DNA from: Syntrophaceae bacterium
Lineage (GTDB): Bacteria > Desulfobacterota > SM23-61
Direction: 5' to 3'
Length of the DNA stretch: 5,895 nucleotides
Assembly: GCA_003154025.1 (NCBI GenBank)
Contig: PMCE01000233.1
Coordinates: 4,984-10,878 of the forward strand
Each line of letters begins with the position of its first letter. The first letter of the stretch is position 1. This document shows, piece after piece, positions 1-5,719 of this stretch. The notes under the pieces were generated by a model that was not told where the DNA came from, made no database searches, and worked only from the letters and a program-made list of their open reading frames with translations. The position numbers and the translations under genes were made by a program.

Positions 1-93
1 AGTAAGCATTGACGGATTCCATCGGACCCGCCGGAGCGGGAAATCAACCCTAAGCATCCTTTCCCGAAGGACCGGCCGAGCGCTCGATGGAAA

Positions 94-99
94 AGGAGG
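94..99 (+). promoter_or_regulatory. Ribosome binding site of the alpha subunit gene
   Basis: A perfect AGGAGG lies 7 nt before the GTG at 107. It decides the start, because the reading frame stays open upstream to the window edge and no ATG competes. Confidence 0.85.
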
Positions 100-106
100 A
101 TATCGC

Positions 107-997
107 GTGATTTCCAAAGAAAAGCTTACCGAAGTGATCATCGAGCTTCTGAGAAGAGCGTCCATTCGTCTTCCCCAGAGCGTGAAAGAGGGCCTGCAGA
201 AGGCCCTCTTGATCGAGGACGAAGAAATTGCCAAGCACCAGTTCGAAACCATCCGCGAAAATATCTCCATTGCCGAGGCCCAGGAGGTCCCCGTGTGCCA
301 GGATACGGGAGTACCGATCTTTTTCGTAAAAGTGGGGAAGAACTGGCCAGCCGGCAATGAGGTCGTGGAAGCGATCACCGAAGGCACCGTGAAGGCCACC
401 AAGCTGATCCCCCTGCGGGAAAATGTGATTCATCCCCTGACCAAGCAGAATTCCGGAACCAATACCGGATGGCGAATGCCTTTTATCTACTATGAGATGA
501 TTCCGAAAGACTTCTGCGAAATTCAGGTCCTGCTCAAGGGATTCGGGTCCGAAGCCAAAACCTCTCTGGCTTACATTCCTACCTCCGAAGACGTCATCAA
601 GGGAACCATCAAATTTGTCCTCGACTGCGCCCGGAAAGCCTTCGGAGAACCCTGCCCCCCCTACATCGTCGGGTTGGGGATGGGGGGCACTTCGGACATT
701 GCCGCCGTGCTGGCCAAGAAAGCCTTTCTGCGGCTTCCCCTGGGGAAAAAGAACCCCGACCCTGCGGCCGCGGATTTGGAAGGGACGCTTTTGGAGGTTC
801 TGAATGCCACCGGCATCGGGCCCGTGGGCATGGGAGGAAAAACAACGGCGCTAGCGGTCCATGTAGAACTTTGCGGAACCCACTCTGCCGCCGTGCCCGT
901 GGTGATGGCCATCCAGTGCTGGGCCGACCGGCAGGCTGCGGTGAGAATCCATTCGAACGGAACGGTTGAATTTCTGGAGGAAGAGAAAAATGGCTGA
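107..997 (+). CDS. Class I fumarase / L(+)-tartrate dehydratase type Fe-S hydro-lyase, alpha subunit
   Basis: This 296-residue protein is the iron-sulfur half of a two-subunit class I hydro-lyase (fumarate to malate, or tartrate to oxaloacetate), presumably cytoplasmic and oxygen-sensitive. Three cysteines fit the [4Fe-4S] ligands of the family: C64 in PVCQDTGVP, C183 in EPCPPYIVGLGMGG and C271 in QCWADRQA. By recalled alignment with Leishmania fumarase, D66 of CQDTG, R104 of PLREN and H259 of CGTHSAAVP match active-site residues. The length is normal for a stand-alone alpha subunit (E. coli TtdA is about 300 residues). The GTG start is chosen from the strong ribosome binding site. Oddity: the glycine-rich motif usually read KGGGSEN is KGFGSEAK here (144-151). 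The GIGPVGMGGKTTAL stretch looks fumarase-like, whereas the FFVKVG after CQDTG also occurs in TtdA, so the alpha subunit alone does not settle the substrate. The stop overlaps the start of the beta gene by 8 bp. Confidence 0.93.
   Translation: MISKEKLTEVIIELLRRASIRLPQSVKEGLQKALLIEDEEIAKHQFETIRENISIAEAQEVPVCQDTGVPIFFVKVGKNWPAGNEVVEAITEGTVKATKLIPLRENVIHPLTKQNSGTNTGWRMPFIYYEMIPKDFCEIQVLLKGFGSEAKTSLAYIPTSEDVIKGTIKFVLDCARKAFGEPCPPYIVGLGMGGTSDIAAVLAKKAFLRLPLGKKNPDPAAADLEGTLLEVLNATGIGPVGMGGKTTALAVHVELCGTHSAAVPVVMAIQCWADRQAAVRIHSNGTVEFLEEEKNG
976..980 (+). promoter_or_regulatory. Ribosome binding site of the beta subunit gene
   Basis: GGAGG lies inside the last codons of the alpha gene, 9 nt before ATG 990. 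It favours that ATG over the in-frame TTG at 966, which has no comparable site. Confidence 0.75.
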
Positions 998-1622
998 ATA
1001 CGAACTGCATGTGCCTCTGCGCGAGGAGGAGATTCGCCGCCTCAAGGTGAAAGACGCCGTATACGTCACGGGCGAAGTGCTAACCGTCCGGGATACGGCT
1101 TATGAACGGATTCTCAACGCCCTCGATTCCCATAAAGACCTGCCTTTCAGCCTGAAGGATAAAGCCATCTGGCATGCCGGCCCCATCACCAAGCCAGAGG
1201 GAGGGAAGTGGAAAGCGGTTTCCGTGGGATCCACCACGAGCTCGCGGTTCTCCGGCCCGGCCTCCCGTTTGATTGAAGAGATGGGAGTCAAGATGGTCAT
1301 CGGGAAAGGGTTTATGGGACCGCAGGTTCTGGAAGCGTTCAAGAAATGCGGGGCGGTGTATGTCCATACCGCCGGCGGAACGGCCGCTTATTATGCCAAC
1401 CAGATCCCGGAGATTCTGGGGGTTCACTGGCTCGACCTGGGAATGCCCGCGGCGGTCTGGGTCCTGAGAGTAAAGCGCCTGGGACCCCTGATCGTGGCTA
1501 TGGACTCCCATGGGAAATACATATTTGAGGAGCTTCAATCCAAGGTGGATGCTTCCCTCAAAAAGATTTTCGCGGACCAAAAAATCGACCCCCAGCACAA
1601 TTATCTCTGGTGGCCCCGATAG
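990..1622 (+). CDS. Class I fumarase / L(+)-tartrate dehydratase type hydro-lyase, beta subunit (TtdB-like)
   Basis: This 210-residue protein is the C-terminal-domain partner of the alpha subunit and supplies substrate-binding residues at the shared active site. Recognisable family elements in order are RD (34-35), the TTSSR turn (82-86), IGKG (104-107), TAGGTAAYYA (127-136), LGMPAAVWV (150-158) and GPLIVAMDSHG (165-175). Several stretches echo E. coli TtdB as I recall it: WKAVSVG, GVKMVIGKGFMGP, VHWLDLGMP and RVKRLGPLIV. Hence the tartrate dehydratase leaning, although class I fumarase beta subunits share the fold and many motifs. Oddities: the usual GPTTS.RM is GSTTSSRF, the His of RD..H is Tyr (RDTAY), and the Glu of GMPE is Ala. 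The ATG at 990 overlaps the alpha stop (ATGGCTGA), which implies translational coupling and equal subunit supply. No terminator is visible downstream on this strand. Confidence 0.92.
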   Translation: MAEYELHVPLREEEIRRLKVKDAVYVTGEVLTVRDTAYERILNALDSHKDLPFSLKDKAIWHAGPITKPEGGKWKAVSVGSTTSSRFSGPASRLIEEMGVKMVIGKGFMGPQVLEAFKKCGAVYVHTAGGTAAYYANQIPEILGVHWLDLGMPAAVWVLRVKRLGPLIVAMDSHGKYIFEELQSKVDASLKKIFADQKIDPQHNYLWWPR

Positions 1623-1701
1623 AGGGACAAATACAAACGTCTGGGAGGAGCATTTGAGGTTGGACGGTTGTAAAGCTATTCTTATTCGTTTTTTTTACTT
1701 C

Positions 1702-1719
1702 TCTGCGAAATCTGCGGAT
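1702..1719 (+). repeat. Short 9-bp tandem doublet, TCTGCGAAA / TCTGCGGAT
   Basis: Two adjacent 9-bp units share TCTGCG in the 184-bp gap between the convergent genes. They follow a T8 run (1689-1696) and precede AACGG. The stretch is low in complexity, carries no plausible gene, and resembles in style the intergenic repeats at 4145-4250. The strand is arbitrary. Confidence 0.5.
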
Positions 1720-1749
1720 AAACGGTTTCAGATTTTATAACTCCCCCCC

Positions 1750-1780
1750 AAAAAAAGAGGCGGAACGTGAATTCCGCCTC
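1750..1780 (-). terminator. Rho-independent terminator of the DASS carrier gene
   Basis: A perfect 9-bp inverted repeat, GAGGCGGAA (1757-1765) and TTCCGCCTC (1772-1780), encloses a 6-nt loop. On the - strand the stem is followed by seven T residues (A7 at 1750-1756 on the + strand), the classic intrinsic terminator layout. It starts 26 bp past the carrier stop codon. There is no T run on the + strand side, so it should act only on - strand transcription. Confidence 0.9.
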
Positions 1781-1806
1781 CCCATGGCCGACAGCCGTAT
1801 CCTTTT

Positions 1807-3231
1807 CTACCACAATCCGAGATATTTCCACCAGGCGAACCCGGCGGTCATAAAGATGGCGATGTTCACCAAGGAGATGACCAAACCCAGGAGCCACCAG
1901 GTTTTTTGACTGATGTAGCCGGCGTTGAAATAGATGGGCGCGGGTCCGGTTCCGTAATGGGTGATCCCGTTCATGATCCCGGAGAAGAACGCCAGGCTCA
2001 TGGCCGCCAGGTACGGCGGAGCCCCGGCCCCGATCATGACCGCCAGGAAAGGCGGAAACATGGCGGTTACGTGGGCCGTGGTGCTGGCGAAGGCATAGTG
2101 GGCATACACATAGACCAGCAGGAGGATAATCAGGGCCGGAAGCCACGCCCAGCCGGCCACCGCCCCCCCCATCACCCCGGCAAACCATTTGATCAAACCG
2201 AGGGTGTTCAACTGCCCGGCCATGGTCACGAGCCCCCCGAACCAGACCAAAGCGTCCCAGGCCCCTCTTTCGCCCAGGATATCGTCCCAGGTGATCACCC
2301 GGGTGATGAGCATCACTCCGATGCCGATCAAAGCCACGATGGTGGCGTCGATCTTGTTCCACTCCGAGGTTGCCCACAGGACCAAAATCATGAGAAAGAC
2401 AACAAGCATGACTTTCTCATTCCGTTTCCAGGGTCCCATTTTCTCCAGCTCCCGGTGGGCCATCTCCGACGCCTGGGGGGTTTCCTTGATCTCGGGAGGA
2501 TAAATCTTGTACAGAAAGTAGGGAATGAAGATGATCGACAATAAAGCAGGAACACAGGCGATTACGGCCCATCGGCCCCAGGAAAGGGTGACATTGGCGG
2601 TCTTCTGGGAAAGCTCGACCATCAGCGGATTGGGCGCCATGGCGGTCATGAAAAGAACCGAGGTGATAATGGTAGCCTGAAACTCGACCATCATGAGGTA
2701 GGCCCCGATCTTCCGGGCGGTCGCTCCCGGCTCGGACCCGAAGGTGCTGCAGAGCGACCGGACGATGGGATAGATGACCCCGCCGGCCCTCGCCGTATTC
2801 GAGGGGGTGGCCGGTGAAAGCACCAGGTCGCTGGCTACGATGGAATAGGCCAGCCCCAGGGTTTTTTTGCCGAAGGACCGGATGAATATGTAGGCGATCC
2901 GGGTCCCCAGCCCGGTGATGATGAACCCCCGGGCGACCAGAAAGGCGGCCACGATGAGCCACACGGTGCTGTTGGCAAACCCCGCCAGCGCCGCGCCTAT
3001 ATTCAGGATCCCGGTTAAGGTGGTCATCATGACCCCAATGATGACCACGGCCCCCATGGGCAGAGGAGTGAGGATCAGGCCGAAAATCGTGGCCACGAAG
3101 ATGGCCAGGAGATGCCAGGCTTCTTTCTTGACCCCTGCGGGCACGGGCGAGTACCAGATGATCAGTCCTACGAGGACGACGAGAATCCCGCGGAAGACTC
3201 GAACCCCTACATTCTTTCCTTGTTCGTTCAT
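1807..3231 (-). CDS. DASS (SLC13-type) dicarboxylate carrier, CitT/TtdT-like
   Basis: This 474-residue inner-membrane protein has about a dozen hydrophobic segments, normal for the divalent anion:sodium symporter family. Diagnostic motifs are the first carboxylate/cation-binding SNT within SPATPSNTARAGG (139-151), the second-repeat stretch ASTTAHVTAMFPPF (382-395) and HYGTGPAPIYFNAGYI (425-440). These belong to the branch with E. coli CitT and TtdT (citrate or tartrate exchanged for succinate) and plant 2-oxoglutarate/malate translocators. Substrate and coupling (Na+ symport or antiport) cannot be read from the sequence. The gene faces a TtdAB/fumarase-like pair, which supports a C4-dicarboxylate. 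The ATG at 3229-3231 is preceded by a G-rich site, AAGGGGGGGAG. A strong terminator follows. A G8 run lies within the coding strand (2163-2170). The 191-bp upstream gap suggests its own promoter. Confidence 0.93.
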   Translation of the reverse strand: MNEQGKNVGVRVFRGILVVLVGLIIWYSPVPAGVKKEAWHLLAIFVATIFGLILTPLPMGAVVIIGVMMTTLTGILNIGAALAGFANSTVWLIVAAFLVARGFIITGLGTRIAYIFIRSFGKKTLGLAYSIVASDLVLSPATPSNTARAGGVIYPIVRSLCSTFGSEPGATARKIGAYLMMVEFQATIITSVLFMTAMAPNPLMVELSQKTANVTLSWGRWAVIACVPALLSIIFIPYFLYKIYPPEIKETPQASEMAHRELEKMGPWKRNEKVMLVVFLMILVLWATSEWNKIDATIVALIGIGVMLITRVITWDDILGERGAWDALVWFGGLVTMAGQLNTLGLIKWFAGVMGGAVAGWAWLPALIILLLVYVYAHYAFASTTAHVTAMFPPFLAVMIGAGAPPYLAAMSLAFFSGIMNGITHYGTGPAPIYFNAGYISQKTWWLLGLVISLVNIAIFMTAGFAWWKYLGLW

Positions 3232-3233
3232 CG

Positions 3234-3244
3234 CTCCCCCCCTT
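3234..3244 (-). promoter_or_regulatory. G-tract ribosome binding site of the carrier gene
   Basis: On the - strand AAGGGGGGGAG runs up to 2 nt from the ATG at 3231. The likely anti-SD pairing, AAGGGG, sits about 6-7 nt before the start. The G7 run (3236-3242) is an unusual homopolymeric Shine-Dalgarno site. Confidence 0.55.
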
Positions 3245-3245
3245 G

Positions 3246-3336
3246 ATTTAAAATGGATGGAGTATCTTTACTATTAGCCTTTTATGAGTTTTCCTATCTT
3301 AAATGGATCTCCTTCCCGACGCAACCATTAAATGGA
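3246..3336 (-). repeat. Three TTAAATGGA-like copies upstream of the carrier gene
   Basis: Copies of T(T)AAA(A)TGGA lie at 3248-3257, 3299-3307 and 3328-3336. On the - strand they read TCCATTTAA or TCCATTTTAA. The GG positions are 50 and 29 bp apart. The third copy sits in a small palindrome, CCATTAAATGG (3325-3335). The placement in an AT-rich leader directly upstream of the carrier would suit regulator binding sites, but no clear -10/-35 pair anchors them, and chance is possible in such AT-rich sequence. Confidence 0.3.
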
Positions 3337-3422
3337 AAATTCACTTTTCCTAAAGGAGTTCAGCGCAGAGATCGGTAATCGCTCCATCCCTCAGGTCCCC
3401 GGGCCATCGTAGGCTGCCTCTT

Positions 3423-4106
3423 CTATTCCTTGATCTCTCCTTTCAAAAGATCGAGGGCCTCTCGGTCGCTGAGATCATACCAGCTCCGGTAGGCTTCGGC
3501 CACCGCAAAAGGATAGGAGTTTCTTACGTTCAGGCAATGGATCTCCTCCACCAGCGGCAGAAGCCGATCGATCGTGGACCGGGGGGCGGTGGGAACGGCG
3601 ACGAGAATCTTTCCCGCCTGTTTCCTCCGCAGGAACCGGCCCGCTTCTCCCATGGTGTACCCTGAGGCCAGGCCATCGTCGATCAGGATCACCGTTCTGC
3701 CGGCCACTTCCGGAAAAGGCCTCATGCCGCGGAATTGCCGAACTCTCGCCTCGACTCCCTTGCGGGTTCTCTCCACCTGCTCTTCGATCTCTTCCTTGTT
3801 CAAACGTAATCCGCGCAGGAGATCCTCGTTGAAGATGACCTCGCCATCCGGGCCGACGGCGCCGAAACCCGCTTCCGTATTCCCCGGGATCTGAATCTTC
3901 CTTACGATCATGAGATCCTGAGGAAGTTTCAATTCCCGGGCAACCTCCAGAGCCACGGGGATCCCGCCCGCAGGAATGGCGAGGACCAAAGAATCGGGCG
4001 TAACGAAGGGGGAAATTCTCTTGGCCAGGAGCCGGCCCGCGTCGGTGCGGTCTTTGAATACGTAGGTGCGGTTGTGCAGCGCGCGGTCTTCGAAGAGCTC
4101 GCCCAT
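3423..4106 (-). CDS. Phosphoribosyltransferase domain protein (COG1926-like)
   Basis: This 227-residue cytoplasmic protein has a type I phosphoribosyltransferase fold. The PRPP-binding loop is VILIDDGLASGYT (139-151), with the acidic pair D143-D144 after four hydrophobic residues. The N-terminal FKDRTDAGRLLAKR (17-30), IPAGGIPVA (44-52) and RKIQIPGNTEAGFGAV (69-84) fit the poorly characterised COG1926 group rather than a named purine or pyrimidine salvage enzyme, so the base or acceptor is unknown. The ATG at 4104-4106 is preferred because AGGA (4115-4118) stands 8 nt upstream. A TTG at 4130 would add eight residues but has no good site. The gene stands alone: 145 bp of repeat-bearing DNA separates it from the DUF4139 gene upstream and 191 bp from the carrier downstream. 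I see no terminator after it. Confidence 0.88.
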   Translation of the reverse strand: MGELFEDRALHNRTYVFKDRTDAGRLLAKRISPFVTPDSLVLAIPAGGIPVALEVARELKLPQDLMIVRKIQIPGNTEAGFGAVGPDGEVIFNEDLLRGLRLNKEEIEEQVERTRKGVEARVRQFRGMRPFPEVAGRTVILIDDGLASGYTMGEAGRFLRRKQAGKILVAVPTAPRSTIDRLLPLVEEIHCLNVRNSYPFAVAEAYRSWYDLSDREALDLLKGEIKE

Positions 4107-4144
4107 TTTCTTATTCCTGAGGGCCCCCAATGAAGCTCATCATC

Positions 4145-4172
4145 AACCTGCAACCCGAAACTCGAAACTTTT
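4145..4172. repeat. Degenerate 7-bp tandem array (AACCCGA-type)
   Basis: Four consecutive 7-mers all begin AAC: AACCTGC, AACCCGA, AACTCGA and AACTTTT. On the - strand they read as TCGAGTT, TCGGGTT and GCAGGTT. The array lies in the gap between the DUF4139 stop and the phosphoribosyltransferase start and encodes nothing recognisable. Confidence 0.6.
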
Positions 4173-4217
4173 TGATGTGGATTTTGGATCGACCTGTCTC
4201 TTTTAATGATCTTCTTT

Positions 4218-4250
4218 ATTCCGCAATCGGCATTCCGCATTCCGCAATTT
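4218..4250. repeat. 7-bp tandem array (ATTCCGC-type) abutting the DUF4139 stop codon
   Basis: Four exact-length 7-mers run without a break: ATTCCGC (4218), AATCGGC (4225), ATTCCGC (4232) and ATTCCGC (4239), ending in AATTT. Three are identical. The array stops one base before the DUF4139 stop codon. Read on the - strand it yields NCGMRNADCGI in one frame, a string I associate with spurious hypothetical ORFs in environmental genomes. Confidence 0.75.
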
Positions 4251-4251
4251 G

Positions 4252-5685
4252 TCAATAACGTATTCGAACCTTATACCGAACCTTGGCCTCCTGCTCCTTG
4301 GCCACCGGAACGATAAACCGAATCAGGTTGGCCTGAAGTTTTTCGTAGGAATGGGTATTGGAGATTATCTCCCAGTCCCCGGGAATCGTCTCCTCCACGA
4401 ATACTTTGATATCCTCGTTCTTCTGGTTCCTCAAACTCACCTCGAAAGTCACTTCATTGACCCTGGCCTCGGGTTGTTTGAAGTCGGTTTGAACTCTCTC
4501 CGCGGCCACATCGAAGGCTTCCCCGATTTTGACTTTGACCTTTTCGTTCCGGGCGGTATGGTCGATTCGGTCTTCTCCGGCAAACTGGAGGGTTCCGTCT
4601 TTATCCTCCTGGTAGACCCGGACTGTCCCCCTGGGCAGGGGCATTCCCAGTCGGTTTTCCGGCCGATTCGTAAATTCCAGGAATACCCCCACCTTTTGTT
4701 TCTGTCCCCGGGCATCGTATCGGCTCCAATAAAATTGAGGTTGGCCCGGAAGAAGGTAAAACTTGTTGACCGGTACCTGAGGGGCGCTGAAAAGGAGCAT
4801 CTGCTTGGTTTCATTGTCCCGAAGAGTGGTGCCCCGGTCCAGGGAATAGAGATGGTATTCAGAGAAGGCCTCTTCCCTGAACGAGGGTGCGGCCTCCTTG
4901 GCGGCGACCGCCATCCGGGGAGCGGCGCGGTCCATCATCCTCTCGTCCCGGACCCTCTGGATATCTCCGGCCACCAGTTTCAGCTGGGCGTTGCGGTAGG
5001 TGGCCCCGCTCCGATTTTCCAGGGTCACCCAGGCGGTCAAGTCAATCTGGGAATCGGAAGGGTTGAAAAGGGCCAGGTAATCGGCCTTCCAGTTGATGCC
5101 GGAGGTCAGGTAAGTCACCTCCATTCTTTGCGGCCTGGCCAGCCTATTCTCCAGCAGCCAGAAAAGGGTCGGCTGGAGGCTAATGCCCTCCGGGATTTTG
5201 GAAAAGACGATTCGCCCCGGATGGCCCAGGGAGATTTTTTCCCCGATCTGAAAGATGTTTCCTCCCTGGGTTGAAAGGAGAGTGGCCTCTGTGGTCTCTT
5301 CCTTTTTGCTCTCCGGGTTCAGCCAAACCAGGTCGATCTTCCGGCCCACGAATTTTTCCAGCAGTTTCTGCTGATTGGCCAGATCGTATTCGTAACTCTG
5401 CTCCAGAATTTTTATGCTGGTTGCATCGATCAGGGATTTCAGGCTGACGCTGGCGGGTTCCACCTTTCCGGGCACATCCATGAATTTGAGCGTTTGGACC
5501 CCTTGCTGGAGATTCACCAGCCGGATTTCCTTCACCAACCCGACATTCGAATTGTAGACGGTGATGGAGACGCTCTGCTGGTCCTTGAGCGTGCTGGGCT
5601 GAGCGGCGGCCATCGCCCAGGACGCCAGGACGAACAGGAACCCCAGGGGAATAAGGGTGTTCATCTTCTTGATATTCTGAATCAT
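4252..5685 (-). CDS. Secreted DUF4139 domain protein
   Basis: This 477-residue protein is of unknown function. The N-terminus is a Sec signal peptide: KK at 6-7, hydrophobic LIPLGFLFVLASWAM (11-25), and AxA cleavage near A26 or A28. No lipobox and no later membrane segment are seen, so a soluble periplasmic or secreted product is likely. The rest lacks cysteine and is rich in beta-strand-like alternation. DUF4139 hallmarks are YLTSGINWKADY (192-203), LTAWVTLENRSGATYRNAQL (216-235) followed by KLVAGDIQRV, LPRGTVRVYQ (350-359), the stretch around GEAFDV (388-393), and the closing KVRYKVRIRY. A charged, Ala-rich linker (about 245-272) splits the domain. Relatives include MuiA-like proteins, which often carry an added N-terminal DUF4140. 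The start has an excellent ribosome binding site. The gene follows the partial desaturase-like gene by 33 bp on the same strand, so the two are probably co-transcribed. Confidence 0.87.
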   Translation of the reverse strand: MIQNIKKMNTLIPLGFLFVLASWAMAAAQPSTLKDQQSVSITVYNSNVGLVKEIRLVNLQQGVQTLKFMDVPGKVEPASVSLKSLIDATSIKILEQSYEYDLANQQKLLEKFVGRKIDLVWLNPESKKEETTEATLLSTQGGNIFQIGEKISLGHPGRIVFSKIPEGISLQPTLFWLLENRLARPQRMEVTYLTSGINWKADYLALFNPSDSQIDLTAWVTLENRSGATYRNAQLKLVAGDIQRVRDERMMDRAAPRMAVAAKEAAPSFREEAFSEYHLYSLDRGTTLRDNETKQMLLFSAPQVPVNKFYLLPGQPQFYWSRYDARGQKQKVGVFLEFTNRPENRLGMPLPRGTVRVYQEDKDGTLQFAGEDRIDHTARNEKVKVKIGEAFDVAAERVQTDFKQPEARVNEVTFEVSLRNQKNEDIKVFVEETIPGDWEIISNTHSYEKLQANLIRFIVPVAKEQEAKVRYKVRIRY

Positions 5686-5692
5686 AAAATCA

Positions 5693-5698
5693 ACCTCC
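5693..5698 (-). promoter_or_regulatory. Ribosome binding site of the DUF4139 gene
   Basis: GGAGGT on the - strand lies 7 nt before the ATG at 5685. It supports this start over the in-frame ATG seven codons later (M8). Confidence 0.8.
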
Positions 5699-5705
5699 CT
5701 GTCTC

Positions 5706-5719
5706 ACGCTCATGAGCGT
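5706..5719. other. Perfect 14-bp palindrome between desaturase-like and DUF4139 genes
   Basis: ACGCTCATGAGCGT is fully self-complementary and ends on the stop codon of the desaturase-like gene, 8 bp before the DUF4139 ribosome binding site. As RNA it would form only a 5-bp stem with a CATG loop and no T run, so it is not a convincing terminator. A protein-binding site is possible. Confidence 0.4.

Noticed and set aside
9..40. TTGACG at 9-14 as a -35 element for the hydro-lyase operon
   Set aside because: No -10-like hexamer occurs at 16-18 bp; the region there is GC-rich.
2..106. Upstream extension of the alpha subunit (frame open to the window edge), or a tail of another gene
   Set aside because: The family length is reached from GTG 107, which has a perfect ribosome binding site. 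The extension is Arg- and Ser-rich with no homology I recognise.
966..992. TTG at 966 as the beta subunit start
   Set aside because: ATG 990 has GGAGG at proper spacing and gives a family-like N-terminus; the extra residues (NFWRKRK) are out-of-frame alpha sequence.
1638..1697. T8 run at 1689-1696 as an intrinsic terminator of the hydro-lyase operon
   Set aside because: No stable hairpin directly precedes it; only a weak 4-5 bp pairing (CGTC/GACG) far upstream is visible.
1906..2544. + strand open frame opposite the carrier gene
   Set aside because: The translation is low in complexity (His, Gly, Asp, Pro rich) and lies across the carrier's conserved motifs on the other strand.
4107..4130. 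TTG at 4130 as the phosphoribosyltransferase start
   Set aside because: No Shine-Dalgarno site precedes it, while ATG 4106 has AGGA at 8 nt.
4145..4250. CRISPR array or replication iterons
   Set aside because: The units are only 7 bp with no spacers, and there is no initiator or cas gene nearby.
3929..4255. - strand open frame running through the 7-bp arrays into the phosphoribosyltransferase gene
   Set aside because: Its N-terminus is translated repeat (NCGMRNADCGI) and the rest is out of frame with the real gene.
4249..5274. Long + strand open frame of 341 codons opposite the DUF4139 gene
   Set aside because: It is antisense to a protein with a clear signal peptide, ribosome binding site and domain motifs. 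Its translation has no recognisable domain and follows from codon bias.
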